Below, piece by piece: positions 39,879 through 53,133 of a stretch of 64,000 nt of DNA; the first letter of the stretch is position 1, and the number at the start of each line of letters is the position of its first letter. A program made the translations under genes and the position numbers. The notes under the pieces are model-generated. The model worked only from the letters and a program-made list of their open reading frames with translations. It was not told where the DNA came from and did not search any database. Source of the stretch: Cruorifilaria tuberocauda (lineage: Eukaryota; Nematoda; Chromadorea; Rhabditida; Onchocercidae); the NCBI GenBank assembly GCA_013365365.1, contig JABVXU010000003.1:124001-188000 (forward strand), given 5' to 3'.

Positions 39879-42800
39879 CTAAGATTGGGCGCACTGGACA
39901 TTGTGTGTTCCACCGCTACCTCCACCACCACTCATCTCTTCGTCTTCCTCATCGGCATCATCCTGATACACCTCACCTTGACCACTACGACCTCTTTTTT
40001 CATAACGGCGCTCTTCGTAAGACATCAGAGAAACTTCTTCTACATTTTCGCCCTCTGGCAACGGACCTGTTTGTGGACGACCACCAAGAAGCCCTTCTAA
40101 ACACTGAAAAAGCAAAAAAAAATACTTGACTATGCATTTTATAATATATTTTATCTGAGAAATAGCAATTAAAGAATGTGTGCTTAAGGAACATGACGAA
40201 TTAAAGCAAAATTTGAAACACTGGATTACACTATTTTGGAAGCTAATTTTTAATTCCCGAAAGGAAACCATCAGCAAAGACAGACAAACGAGTCTTTAAA
40301 ATTTCAGAGTGTGAATCACTCAAGAAAAAACGAGAAAATCTCATTTCAACTTTGAAATAATTCCAAGCAAAATAAAACCTTGTAATCACTTTCATTTTTC
40401 AAGAAATTATCTTCCGGAAATTCGATCTTGAATTTAATGAAGAGAACGCCACCAGCAGTCGGACTGTCCACTATGGGCATTCCTTCGTTACGAATGCCAC
40501 GAATACAATCTATTCAAAACCTTCATATATTTCCTGTTTTGTTCATTCCTATAGGCTTTATGGATATCGTTACTATGAAAAGTATAAGGAATTTGTATGT
40601 CATTATAGAATATCAATACTCATGACAGAGTATTGACAATTTTCCTAATCAGAACATAAGTCAAATACTTCTACCAATCAGACTCTCTAATTTTAAATTC
40701 AATTCCACATAACGTTTTAATCGATGCTCGACGAAGCCGGTCTTCAAACCGAACAAAGTTAAACCGAGAAAAATATGTAAAACAAACTTCCAATGTTCTT
40801 TGACAGATGTTGTTACTCAATGCTGCAACACGTATAAAATTTTCGATAGTAACATAAAATTTATGAATGAATGGCAATACCTGGTTCCAAAATATCATTG
40901 GGTCGAGTAGTTACTACCAGTTCTCTACCATCCAAGTGCTTGATCACAAACTGACAACCACACAGCGCATCGTTTAACGATATTTTCCTGAAAGCAAATT
41001 CTTACTTTATCTTCATTTCAAAAAGTTGTAACTGATGAATCATAAATTTTCACATAATATACAATAGTCCTGTTATATTTTACAAAAAAACCGTTTAAAA
41101 CTTACTTCTGCATAAGCAAATTGTCTCCTTGTCTCTGGAAGGTATCATGCGGTTTTAACTGCACCACAATTATCACATCACCTGGTTCAATTCCCGGCTA
41201 TAAAGAAAACAAGATTAAAAGAAACAGAATTTTCGAAATCTTTATCGTCCTTCGGTCTGCAAATATGCAAACGGTTAGTTTAAAAATCTTTATGCTCTAA
41301 ACTACAAATAATGCAAAACCTCCTGATCCCCTTCACCCCTAAAGCAAATCTTTTGTCCATCATGCATTCCTCTTTGAATTACAACTTCCAACATCTTTTT
41401 TTCAGTTACAGTTTTCTCGCCTCTACATGTTTTGCATCGATCTTTTTCCGGTATCTTAGTTCCTGCAATCATTACGAAAACATAAAAAATACTCATTAAA
41501 ACAAATGTGAATAAAATTACTAGCTTAAAAAGTGAGCTTAAAAATAAAAAAAAAGGGCATCATATTTTAAACAGACCAAACCTGTTCCGTTGCAATCTGG
41601 GCACTGTATTTGCATTTGCTGGATTAAACCGGAACCAAGTTTCCTTATGATGTTTTTAACACCAGCTCCTCGACATTCTTGACAGTCATACGATGCTCCT
41701 TCCTTACCACCACGACTACAAAAAGGATTAACGGGATTTGAAAGCATAAAAAATATGAATAGCTAATTCAAGAGTCCCTCCCAGATTCCGATCATAGCAC
41801 GGTGCTAGAACTGCCAGGAAGGTATTCATTCATTCTGAGGGATAAATGAGCAACTGTATAACAATACTGAAAGATACATCTCCAAACCTAAACATTAAAA
41901 ATTCAATTAAAAAAACAAAAAACGAGAATATCCTCATTTTGACAAATGAAAATAAGATAGAAGCTTCACTTTAATATAGATATATCTGCGTTATCGCTTA
42001 CTCACTATTTCATAGCGTTAATCGCAATAATAGTGTGACGCATGTAACAGCTAACTTAAATTAAATACAGATCGATATGACAATACACACAAAGAAAAAT
42101 CAATAAAATAACATTGAAAACATCATATTACGTATTAAGCGTCCGACGACAATTTGTATAATATCATAAACCTTTTTAACACATTACTGAAAATATCATA
42201 ATAATATCAGCAGAACTTATACAGCATCTTAAAGATTGTCTAAAGAAGGCGTTGCCTGAAATTTTTTTGAGAAACTGTCTTGCGACAGTTATTTTACGCT
42301 AATGATAATTCTAAGCAACATTTCTCGCTTCTTTGACTGATGAAAACAATAAAAAAAGTCTTTTAATAAAACGAAAAAAAAACAACAAAAACGGTCAAAA
42401 TGATACTAACGTCCTCATGATGGAAAAAGTTTTTTTGAAACGTACAGCGAATGTATGCAAATCCAAGTAGTCCTATAATAAAATCTGGGCTTTAACTTAC
42501 CCATGACAAATGTTGCAAATTACTCGCTTTGACAGTTGTAACTTGGATTTCTTTCCATTATAGAGATCTTCCAGAGATACTTTCAATGGATGGGCCATAT
42601 CCTGACCACGCATTTTCCTCCGCCTTCCACCACCACTACCGAAAAATGACGAAAGCGGACCGCCACCAAATAGTGTTGAAAAAAGATCTTCAGCACCAGA
42701 AAAGCCTCCTACAAAAATATATTAATACATTCAAGGTAGATGTTTTTCGAAATATATATATTTCACTTACCGCTACCACCTTCTTTGATACCATCAAGAC

Positions 42801-43228
42801 CCCTAGCGTCGTAAATTCCTCTTCGTTCCGGATTACTTAGCACTTCATAAGCAAACGATATTTCCTTGAATTTATCACCGTGGGAAGGATTTTTATCAGG
42901 ATGGTATTCCTTTGCCAAATGTCGATAGGACTAAAAATCAGACCAAATATATATGTACATATATATATTACAATACATAAACGTTTTACGGACTAACTTT
43001 TGACAAATCATGGTTTGTTAAAGTAGAAGAACTTGCTGTGCCTTGCTAAAATAAGTCATTACCCCTCATGGGTTGTTTCTTTTAAAAGAGTTGTTCATGA
43101 GGAAAAGAAAAAATTACCTTTTTTATTTCGTCATCAGTAGCATTCGGTTTCACTTTTAGGATATCATATAATGTTGTATCTACCGGACCATTCATACGAC
43201 CGCTACCATTCATTCGATGAAAAAACAT
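39879..43228 (-). CDS. dnj-19: Type I DnaJ/Hsp40 co-chaperone (DNAJA2-like)
   Basis: Nine exons: 43228-43118, 42930-42771, 42708-42501, 41715-41582, 41462-41320, 41197-41106, 40987-40881, 40509-40379 and 40103-39879. They give 436 aa. It stimulates Hsp70 ATPase activity through the J domain (HPD at 47-49) and binds clients. Order: a short Gly/Asn-rich N-terminus, the J domain, a Gly/Phe region ([17 protein letters not shown]), then four CxxCxGxG-type zinc motifs ([32 protein letters not shown], the last lacking its final glycine). Next come the substrate-binding domains and an acidic, Gly-rich tail. The C-terminus CAQS is a CaaX farnesylation box, as in cytosolic DNAJA proteins. ATGs at codons 6 and 12 are alternative starts. 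Exon 5 is the source of the fragment found in the syntaxin-17 locus. All phases agree. Confidence 0.96.
41377..41424 (-). repeat. dnj-19 exon 5 segment duplicated in the syntaxin-17 locus
   Basis: This is the parental copy of the fragment at 37824-37871. It encodes [14 protein letters not shown], beginning within the last zinc-motif repeat, in a normal reading frame with good splice sites. It is therefore the source and the plus-strand copy is derived. Confidence 0.9.
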
Positions 43229-45591
43229 TGTTTCCTGCTTCTTTCAAATAAGTGCCTTTATAGAATAATTGAAAGAATGAAATCTATTTATCAAAATTCG
43301 CAGCTGAATCTGAAAACACAAACATGCCAAAACTTGCTGCAAGAGTTTTTTCCACCGAAACACTGCAGTATTCCTAATAGTACCGAAGTGAATTCCTAAT
43401 TACAAATCCTCCAGTTGACAGCGCAGTCAATCTGTCAAACAGTCACTGAAGATTAACTGTCAAAAAGACTATGACACTATGACAAGGTAGTACCAGTCCC
43501 AGGTAGCAACGCATCAATAACACCTTATGTCTAAAGTAGTTTTCGTTCTGCTTAACCATAAATTTACTGAAATTGGAAGTGAAATAGAAAGTACAGAATT
43601 GACCCAATGCCTCATTGAGAATAAGAGAAAAGTGTAGAGGTTTCATAATAGAGAATGATCATAAAATAGATGATGAGGAGCAGTGATCCATATCCCCCGA
43701 AAGTTTGGTTAGATAGTCTTTGAGAGCATTTCTGACTCGCTCACATTAAAAGTATCACTTTGACCTGAATGATGTCATCCTGAAACGAATAGTGATGGAT
43801 CCACTGCATCCCTCCACCAACACAGTACTCACTCTGTACTCTTCACCGTAGAAAGTTCTAGTCCCAGTGCTCTTTCACTCATCAATTACGGTAGTGCGTC
43901 GCTATGAGTTACACGGCACTTATTGCAGCCTAAGCTACAAAATGATATTCGGGATGTTAATGTCGGGAAAGGCAATTAATCTGACTTCATCTCTACTTAT
44001 GGCCCACCTCACCTATCATAATACATAATTGTCGGTGAATGTAGTACTGTCTTAAAGTCTCTGTAAGGAAAGTTATGATATTCACACACATACTTATACG
44101 AAAAAAGGAGGTACTAATGTGATCAATATGCCAGAGATAAGCCAAAGAATATGGTGATTAGGATAACACATTCCGTTTATACACCTGTTAAAAGGTTCGA
44201 TGTCACATACTATCACTCAGATATGAAAGTATTGTTCATATTCATTTATCATCTTAGACTTATGAGATATGTAATAGCGGTATAAAGTAGTTGAAATTAG
44301 AATTTATTTAAAGTTCATTAAAATGGACAATTATGAATATGTTTGCAAATAGCAGTTCTTTAATGGATTTTATTCCAGTTGTTAATTTTCATTGCTATAT
44401 TTCGAGCAAAATGAGCAAGTTTTTGAGTTACTTTTGTCCATTATTTGCTCAAATAATCATACCATTGTAAGCTGTTGGCGTGTGCGCTGTAATATTTATA
44501 TTAATTTCTTTTCTAAATCTTCCACACTATATGTGTCAAAGAAAGATAACAAAGATTATTATTCATACTCATTCGGAAAAAGGTTATAAAATGCGAATCA
44601 TTCGAATTTATCAAATATGTGATGTTGAACGGGAATCAGACTTTCAATCTTTGTGGTAGTTCCTAAATCTTATAGTGTCTTTCAGTTACTGATCGACTAA
44701 TGCTTCATTAAAACTGATTATGAAGCTTATCGTTGCATTATATGATCTTTATTTTTGTTTGAAACTTTAAAAACTACAGTTCTCCTCCGTTTTTGTTTAA
44801 GGTTCATAAAGCTATCACCTTGATAGGCATGAACAGGAAAATCTTCGTTCTAATGAGATTGCATATAGGGAGCATAATTAATAAACGTAGCTTGTCCCTT
44901 GATAGAGATGTACGGATATCTTGAGTTAATAATTTATTATTTTAAAGCAATCTGCAACTATATTTGATGAAGTGCTGTAACTATTTCTGTTTTGTATTTG
45001 AAGGCAGAGGAAACTAAAGTTTAGGACTGGTAATACTCAAAATAAAGGAGGATTATGTGCGGTTGCCGTATGTATAAGCGTAGCGTGAATGTTTATTAGA
45101 TAACCAAGTGAAGAATGTATGAGTAGCAAGCACAAACCTCATATTTACAATTAAATTGGGTATGGGTAGCTTGAATTTTCCGCGATACAGTAAAAATTGG
45201 GATATTAATGCATAGATTAACTATTATCATTACGATTTTCATCAATCTTACTAACTGCTTAAAATGAAGGAAAAAAACAAAATGCAATTTCTCTTTTTGC
45301 ATGATATAATTGCAAACTTAATTTACATTAAGCTCAAATGACTGCCGTCAATAAGTACCGCACTAACGAAATAATTGATAACCTATTGCCTGGAACTTTC
45401 CAAGTTTTGAAGAAAAAATAGAATGACCACATAGCAGTGTGGTACTTCTGCATTTTCATTCGATGAAACAGCTATCCTATAAAAAATAGCTATACTTGAA
45501 CTATGGAAGATCGTCAGATTTTCCTACAGTGTACTCCTTTCCAACATCCTATAGCACGGCAAATGAAGAGTCCCATCCTTATTCAACTTGA
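43229..45591. other. Intergenic, no supported gene
   Basis: It contains the dnj-19 promoter side. Between about 43680 and 44080 the base composition is less AT-rich than the surroundings, and open frames are short. This could be a decayed repeat copy, but no terminal repeats or reverse-transcriptase-like frames were seen. Confidence 0.45.
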
Positions 45592-46299
45592 TCACAAAAT
45601 GAAGTAGAGCGGTACTGCAATAGAGATGATAATTGCAAAAGGTGTTGAAGCGGCGTTGCACAAATCTCGATCATCGCAACAGCAGAATATTGCTTTGCCA
45701 TCAAACAAGTCATGTTCGATGCATTTGTTTCTGTTAAACTGAAAAGTAAATTTTTTTAACTGAGTGAAAAATAAAACAACTTGCAAATTTCATACATTAT
45801 CAGATATCAAGGATTACTTGACCCTTCACCTCAACAACTTCTCTGAGACAACTTTATTTCTTGTCTTCGACCAGATTTGGTGCGATATTCTTGACTATTA
45901 ACTCCCAAAAAGAATGAAGCGGAATGGCAGAATTCTCACTGAGAAAAAGTGGATACTTTCTAATTTTTGACTCGGATTGGGACAAAACAAAATGCCAATC
46001 TTAAAATCTTCTCACCATTGTAATCGTTTTTGTCCTTTTAGCTTTTATTCAACACCACTAAAAAGAGTGAAACTAACATAGCAGCGTATAGTGGAGCATC
46101 CAGCCTTTTTAACTGTGCTTATTAAATTGATATCGGCCACAGCACGATAGCAAGAATCAGATTCCTTACTGCAAACTTTTTTGGATGCACCAACTGTTTG
46201 GCCACGAATAATTGAAAAACCCGTGTAACATTCAAGTGAATCGACCATATTCCATAGCAGTGTTGTATACAATAACAAAAAGCTTAGTATTACCAGCAT
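45592..46299 (-). CDS. Small secreted GPI-anchored cysteine-rich protein (Ly6/three-finger-like)
   Basis: Two exons (46299-46078, 45738-45592) give 122 aa. A hydrophobic signal peptide of about 20 residues (MLVILSFLLLYTTLLW) is followed by ten cysteines. The last four sit in FCCCDDRDLCN, the CC..D.CN-type ending typical of Ly6/uPAR/activin-receptor ectodomain folds. A hydrophobic C-terminus (FAIIISIAVPLYFIL) fits removal for a GPI anchor. The intron is GT-AG in phase 0 with a TTTTCAG acceptor. Nematodes have many such small surface proteins of mostly unknown role, so no specific function is assigned. It stands alone in a gene-poor region. Confidence 0.78.
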
Positions 46300-49200
46300 T
46301 ACATAGAACGCTCAAACAAATAATTACTTGTTTCTAGATATTTTCTAAAGAATAGATTTATATGATTAAAAGCAAAATATTGAAGTAGTCTGCACGCAAA
46401 ATGTTGTAGTTTTTGACACTTTGATCCGATAAAATGAGTCAATATCTTTTTTGTTTATATACTTCATTTGCTTCATAGAAAGGGCGGATGGATGATTTGC
46501 AGATTTTACCGACATTAAAAATTCTGAAAAAAAAATATCAGTAAATACTTTTAGAAAAGTTTGATCAGAGAACTAGAAGTTAACTATGCTTAGATGATGG
46601 AATAAGCAAATGCGCTAAAACAATCGATAAATCGAGGAGAAACCTAATCGAAAAGGTAATGATAAATAGTAGAACGATAGGTTGCTGTTTACTTGCAAGA
46701 AATTTTTTCCAAGACATTTTATGTGGTTAATTCAAGTGATGAGTAGTGCTCTTATTACACTTTTTCTTCTAACTGAAAAACAACTGAAACATTTTTTTAT
46801 TCATAGCAATATGAAGAAAATCGAAGAACCAGTAAGGTATTTTCTTTCACCTACCTCTACTATTCACTTATCGCGCTTATTACAGTTATCATGGACACAT
46901 TGAAATTATTTTTTTCAAAAAGAAAGGAATTCTTCCACGGTTTCGACTGGATGAGCATCTACAATACCAAGAAGGAAGTATTCACAGCAATAGTATGTAG
47001 CGTAGGAAGAGGACAGAAGTGAACTTGAAATTAGTCATCGATGAATTATCAATGAAAATCATTTTTCGTCCTCCTCAGTTTTTGTTGTTAATAATTATCT
47101 TCTACTGCAAGTAGTTTTTTAATGTTTGCTCAATTAAATTTGCTCCATTTACTCCGCTTCTTTTATACAGATGTAAATTGAATAATCTAATTCCGCTAAA
47201 AAAGGTATAGAAGCACTGAATGAAAGTGTTAGTGTTGAGTGACGATTATTGACGTGGCATGCATGTGTACATGTACCTGCAAATATATGCAAGCATCTCT
47301 GAATGACTCAACTTTCAATGGAAATAAATTTCGCGACAAAATATTTACTAAAAGGAATAATAGCAATGCACGTTCACGTATACAGGAACTCATCTATCCA
47401 TGCACATGTAATGCACATTTCGTCCTTCGAATATGAAATAAATGAAGATTTTGCATTATAAATCATCGGAACACACAGCTAACTGCATCCTGAGTACCAC
47501 TTATCTATAAACCAATACAATTTAATCATCATTTAATCATACGTTGCTTCAACTGGTAATATAGTTTGTCAGTATTTTTTTCTTTGATGACCTAACAAAC
47601 ACAAATTCAAATTAGTTATCGTTTCAGAATTGAAGAATATTTCTGCAATACTTTATAGTGTTTCTTTATTTCAGGGAAAATAGATGGTGCAGGGGTCAAG
47701 ACAAGGTCAAGCTTCCATACTCCTGAACATCTGCTTAAAAGCCCTGTTACTTCACGCTAGGATCAACAGCTTTCAACTAATTGATAATCAAGATGTTCAA
47801 TGATTGCACAATTAGTCAACAACAAGCAGGAAACTACTGCAATTGCATTCAGTGGCTTTAATCTAAATCAAAATATTACAGGAAATTAAAATGAGGCTAA
47901 TTTATTTATTACATTTTAGTTATTATTTAGCATCTGCCATTATTAATGCTGATATCAGTGGTGCTGACCATCTAACTCTTAACTGAAATGATTGTTCTGT
48001 TATGTGATTGTTCTGTTACCGAAACCACGTTGCAATTCTAGCTTAATTTTGGAAATGATACTTGAACAGCTTAGAATCTCATTACTTTTGTAAACATACA
48101 AAAATTAAAATCATTGGAAAATATTTTTGATGAATGTGCTTTAAATTGCAGCGCACTTTTGGTAACCTTCATTTATTGCAAAAAAAAATTTTAATATATT
48201 AATCAATTTTCAGGTTATCTACCATGATTAAAATAAAGTATGAAGGATTGGATCTCGAAAGCACGTTAAAGCAATATGCTGCAATTAGCTACAAAAAAAA
48301 TTCACAATCTTAGATGAATGCATTTGCATATGCATAAATATAAGAGCAAAAAATGAGATATGGTTTTTCAAATAAATTTTAGCTCCGAAGAAAAAGCTTA
48401 GATAGATTTAAACTCCAATTTCGTTTTCCGAAATTCAGAGGTATAAACAATATAATTTAGCTCTTTTTTACCACTCTTTATTACATCCCTTAAAAAATAC
48501 TTGGCAAGGAAGCAGAAGTTATGATGCATTTTGAAGAATTGACTATTTGAAAGTATTTACTTGAAATATTAAGGCTTCAGATAAATTTAATTGAGTAAAG
48601 ATTACCAGCTCGTTTATTTTTGATGATGCTTCGCTGAAATGGCACCTTTAAGCTGAACATGTGAATACTGTCATTTAATCTCTAACAGAAGCGCATCGGT
48701 CTCAAAAACCATTCGAAAACAAAATGTACTATTAATATCATTCAGTAAAATTATTCTTTATGCATCATTTATATCAGATTAGCCGAAAGGTCTCCCACTG
48801 TTAAGAAGATGATAATGTAAATAAAATTAATCAGTTGAACGAAGGGTACATGGATGAATAGTGAGTAGGTGATAATGATTATTCTGTGATATTATCAATT
48901 AGCTATGGATAATGTTTTATTGTTCATAAAATGCAGCAGAAAATTATCCTTTGTTTATATAATGTTCGGAATCTACTTTGACTTTTGATGAACGCTAATT
49001 GATAATTAATAAGTTATACTGCTAAATGTGAATGGTAGCATCGCTATCAGCTTTTTGAGCTATTTGTTATTCTGAGGGAGGTGAAAAACAGTAATGCTCC
49101 GCAGGGGGTAGAGATAACCTCGGAACATAACGCTGAGAAGAAAGGACGCAGATTGACATTACAGAAATGATCTGCAATCTGTTCCAAGATGACAATAGAA

Positions 49201-51595
49201 ATATATGTTTGAACATGTCATCAAGGTGATGATACCGCCACTGAAAAGATTATCAGAATAATTATTATGATATCTATACTTCCTCTTTGACATTACCGAC
49301 TCAAAAATTTTTTCGTTTTCAATTCATGTTTTTTGAACAATTCAATGAAATTACTTGATCCGAGAACTTGAACCGTTTGTTTGTTTACAATTTCTATATT
49401 ATCTGTCGTTCAATTATCTACGGTTATCGTTCTATTGTAAAAGCTAAGGAAGTTCTCATAGATTGATAAAATTGTTATACAAACTGATTTTTTATCACTT
49501 AATTTAACAGTTCAAGAAATAGTAAAGTTTTGTTTACCAGACAAATTTTAACATTGTTTGAAACTGGCTGATTTCCCGGCTGATAAAGAATAAGGAATTA
49601 TTAAATGGCTTGCTTTTAGGAGAGTAAACGGAAAACGAAATATTAGTGAACTCTCAGAAGGCTTATCAAAATTTGACAAATTTTGACAAAATTGACAAAC
49701 TGGCAATCCTTCCAGTCGGTTCATCCTCCAGATTGTCTTCTGATTATGTGGAATTACTGTAAACAAATGATGTCTGCTATCGGCAGGGAAAACAATGTCT
49801 TCTCTATCATCAAATCAGCTAGTCTTGAAGTCAATCCTGGATACCATCATGAATGATATCCATACTAGATGATTGACCTTTGGGATTGTTGTAAATAAAT
49901 TTCTGTATGTCTTCATAATTTTTTTAATCCCTTATCTTTCCAAAGATTTTAAATTTAGAAATCAATGAATTTATTCCATAATTAATTTATATCTGGTGAT
50001 AAATTCTTCTGTATATTTCACTTTGATCTTTTCTAGAAATGTTATATTGCAGGGATATGTTTTTAAAAGTTTGTAAAGGACACAAGAAAACTTTTGCAAT
50101 AATTTCGATAATTAAGTTTTTGAAAATATATGAAGTTCATACATTTATGAAATGCATTGGAAAATTTATTCATTGCCGCAAACCATTGTTTTGATGAAAA
50201 TCTGCGCATACATGTTGCTAGGATGAAAGTGATAACAGTTGTGAAATCGGATAACCAAAGATAAATCAGCCGCTCGGTGCTTGGCTATAACTTAAAAAAA
50301 ACATCGAAAGCATAAGTAAAATTGAAAGTTTAATTTATTTGAGAAACTTTGGAATTGATATAATCAGACACTGGCAACTTCAAGACATCACGTCACCAAT
50401 TTTATAATTACTAACTAAATTGTTGCTAATGATGATGCGTTTTCATTTTCCCCAAACATTTGTAAAATTTTTTAATTCGAATAGCAAATATTTCAACACC
50501 ATTTACACGCTTTCCAGCAACATCTTGTGGAAAGAGGAAGAAGCAGCAGCCTGATGCTTCTTTCTTCCATTAGCGCCTAACAAAGTATCGCTCAAGTACC
50601 GTTTTCTGCTTCTTCTTAGAAGCAGATAATGAGCACTTCTGCAGTTAATATGAGCAACTACTTATATTTAAGTATACATACAAATAATAGTAAACTCGTA
50701 AATTTATATTTCACTTCATTTCATTTCAATCCTTTGGCAGAGATTAGCATGAAATGCTAACATATCTGTTATTTAATTTTGCTTTTTTTTTTGTTGAATA
50801 ATTCTTTCAACTTTCTGACCAATTTTATGACCCAATTGCAGATTATATTCAGGAATGAATTTCATTTTGTCATTGCATAATATAATAATTCGGCATAGAT
50901 TTCATTGATAAATCCCATAGAAAAAAGAAGAATATTTGGAAGTAAGATAAAAATGGGATAACTTATGCTCTTTGCATGAAAATGATTAAGAAATTGGTAA
51001 ATGAAGAATGGACGAATCGATTGAGCAGAGTTACGTAACGTTGCTTCTGGACCGTAGGGGTCAACACCTGCGACAACCCGTAACAACCATCTGCACACTT
51101 TTTTGGGCGGGTTACTGTAGCTAATAGTATGGAACAAACAAATTGGCGAAAATGATGCTTGCTTTTTTTATTTATACCAAAACAACTACAGTTCTAGATT
51201 TTACTAATAATCTTAACAATCCATACAACCTAATTAACAGTATGAATTTTCAATAAATTGAACAAAAATCTTCATTAACATGATTTGCTGTTTTAATGAA
51301 AAAAGTATAATGAAGAAAATTAATCAGTAACATTTTGGAATAACGATCCAGTAGAGTTCAAGCAAGCACTTAAAACCTACTTTTACCTATAAAGTTCTAG
51401 TTCATTAAATCATTTTTATGCAGCTTTTTGCTGTATAAATATTGTTTAATTAGCATAATCATTGGACGCATAAAATGAGAAACAGGATATCAGATTAAGG
51501 ATCATGTATAACTTATAATAGAAGGTCACTTGAGTCGACAGAGGCAAGAGGTTCAGATAAGCATTGATATAAGTACAGGTGTTTCTCAAGATTAA
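46300..51595. other. Gene desert
   Basis: More than 5 kb without a convincing exon. Open frames at 46682-46903, 47239-47436, 49548-49766 and 50862-51137 lack recognisable motifs and paired splice sites. A small run of TTTGACAAA-like units lies near 49668-49700. I see no RNA gene. Confidence 0.5.
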
Positions 51596-52020
51596 TATGA
51601 GATAAGTGAAAAGTATACAAGAACAACAGGACTTTGGGTTATTACTGTATCGTATGACGCTTTTGATGCAATCGAAGCACTCAGGCAGTTAGTTGAAGAT
51701 CACTGGCCAATCTTTCAAGCCAGATTTGCAGGTCAACCGTTTAATCCAATGAATATTTACGAAGATGGTTCAATTGAATTTCGTTAGCTTTTTCAGAATT
51801 TATGTAATGGAGAAATCAATTCTATGCAGCAGATGGATTAAACAATATGATTCGACAGCTTGATGAAGAGATTCATGAGCACTTGTGTCAGCTTGCAGTG
51901 GTCACTACTAAAAACGAAAAAGCAATAAAAACATTTGAATTACTGAAAGCTGTTCTTATCTTCGGGTTTCAAGAAGCGACAACTTATCTCATACAGTTGG
52001 AATGCAAAAAAGAAGACTAA
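51596..52020 (+). CDS. Unrecognised protein, 5' end not found (hypothetical)
   Basis: A frame open from 51596 to its stop at 51787 joins in phase, through a 47-nt GT-AG intron (51783-51829), to a frame of 63 codons ending at 52020. The predicted chain of about 125 residues looks coding: balanced charge, LRQLVEDHWPIFQARF and NIYEDGSIEF in the first part, amphipathic helices such as NNMIRQLDEEIHEHL and KTFELLKAVLIFGF in the second. No family is recognised. No ATG or clear acceptor starts the first segment, so upstream exons are missing or the gene is a fragment. Without removal of the small intron the two frames do not connect, so a frame-broken pseudogene is the alternative. Confidence 0.45.
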
Positions 52021-53133
52021 TTGTGAGATATCTTTCGATATGAAACAGAGAATTGGGATTGTTATCAGATGGAAAATTAATAAAAGTATTTTTCAATTTA
52101 TCACGATGAAATGTTGCCAGTGATAATCAATAGACTGTATCATTTTTGTGTGACCATATGTGCGATAAAAAAACTGATGATAAACAGCGGCAAATTCAAT
52201 AGCAAAATAACGCCATCAGGCTATTGGGCATTTCACATCAACGTAATTGATCATTCCTCTTAGGCCTATGCAATCACCATTTCAGCAAATCCATCTGCTT
52301 GATATTCTTTCAGTAACCCCAAATATGTCCAAATTGCATAGCTTAAATCAAAATTTCACAGGTATTAAATATAAGATTACTTTGAAAAAATTCAAATTTT
52401 AATTCATCGAAATTAGGTTGCTAATTTAACACATACGTATTAAACGTGATATCACGAATATATTGCAGTATTAGTGTTCATAAAAGTGCAATAATCGCTG
52501 TAAAGGTGATCTTAAACGTAGTGATAGTTCTAAACACTACCATCAATTTATTATCTTCTTTGAAGAACAAGCCGAAAAGTCTCATTTTGCATATTACATT
52601 CTCTCCTCGTTTCTTTTCCTTCTCCAAGAAATGTATAATTCTGGAAGAGCCAAAAGCAACTGTGCATTGATAGGTCAACCAATAAGAAGCTAATCCATGT
52701 AGAGACGCCCCTTTACCATCCATCCATACATACCCGACCCATCCCAGAACATGTTAAAATGCTGAAAAAGGAATTTGTATGAAAGGCGCAAAAGGACATA
52801 GAAGAAGAATGGCCACTATTTGCTTGGCTCAACAGTAGTTTGCTCCTTTTCAATTTTGTTCTTGTAATTTTGATTTATTGGACATCAATCTTTGAAACAA
52901 GAGGACTTCTAAATACTCAATTTTCCTAATTTCAAATATTTAAATATTATAAATAAATCTTGAAAAAAATTTTTTTTAAAGCAGATCATTGCATATTCAG
53001 TTTTGAAATATTATATTTCTATTCAACGTTTTTGTCTTTCTATACTTGAAATGTTTTGCTAATAAAAAATTCTAGCAACTATTGTCGCACCATTTTCGCA
53101 CGACATTTAAATCTTCAAATTCCGGAACTAAAA
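52021..53133. other. Intergenic, probable upstream region of the Scratch-like gene
   Basis: AT-rich with one open frame on each strand near 52446-52723, neither recognisable. An AG acceptor-like site (AAAAATTCTAG) about 60 bases before the Scratch ATG may be its trans- or cis-splice acceptor. Confidence 0.4.

Noticed and set aside
50862..51137. 91-codon minus-strand open frame with a less AT-rich core
   Set aside because: No recognisable family, no splice pairing and no repeat partner seen.
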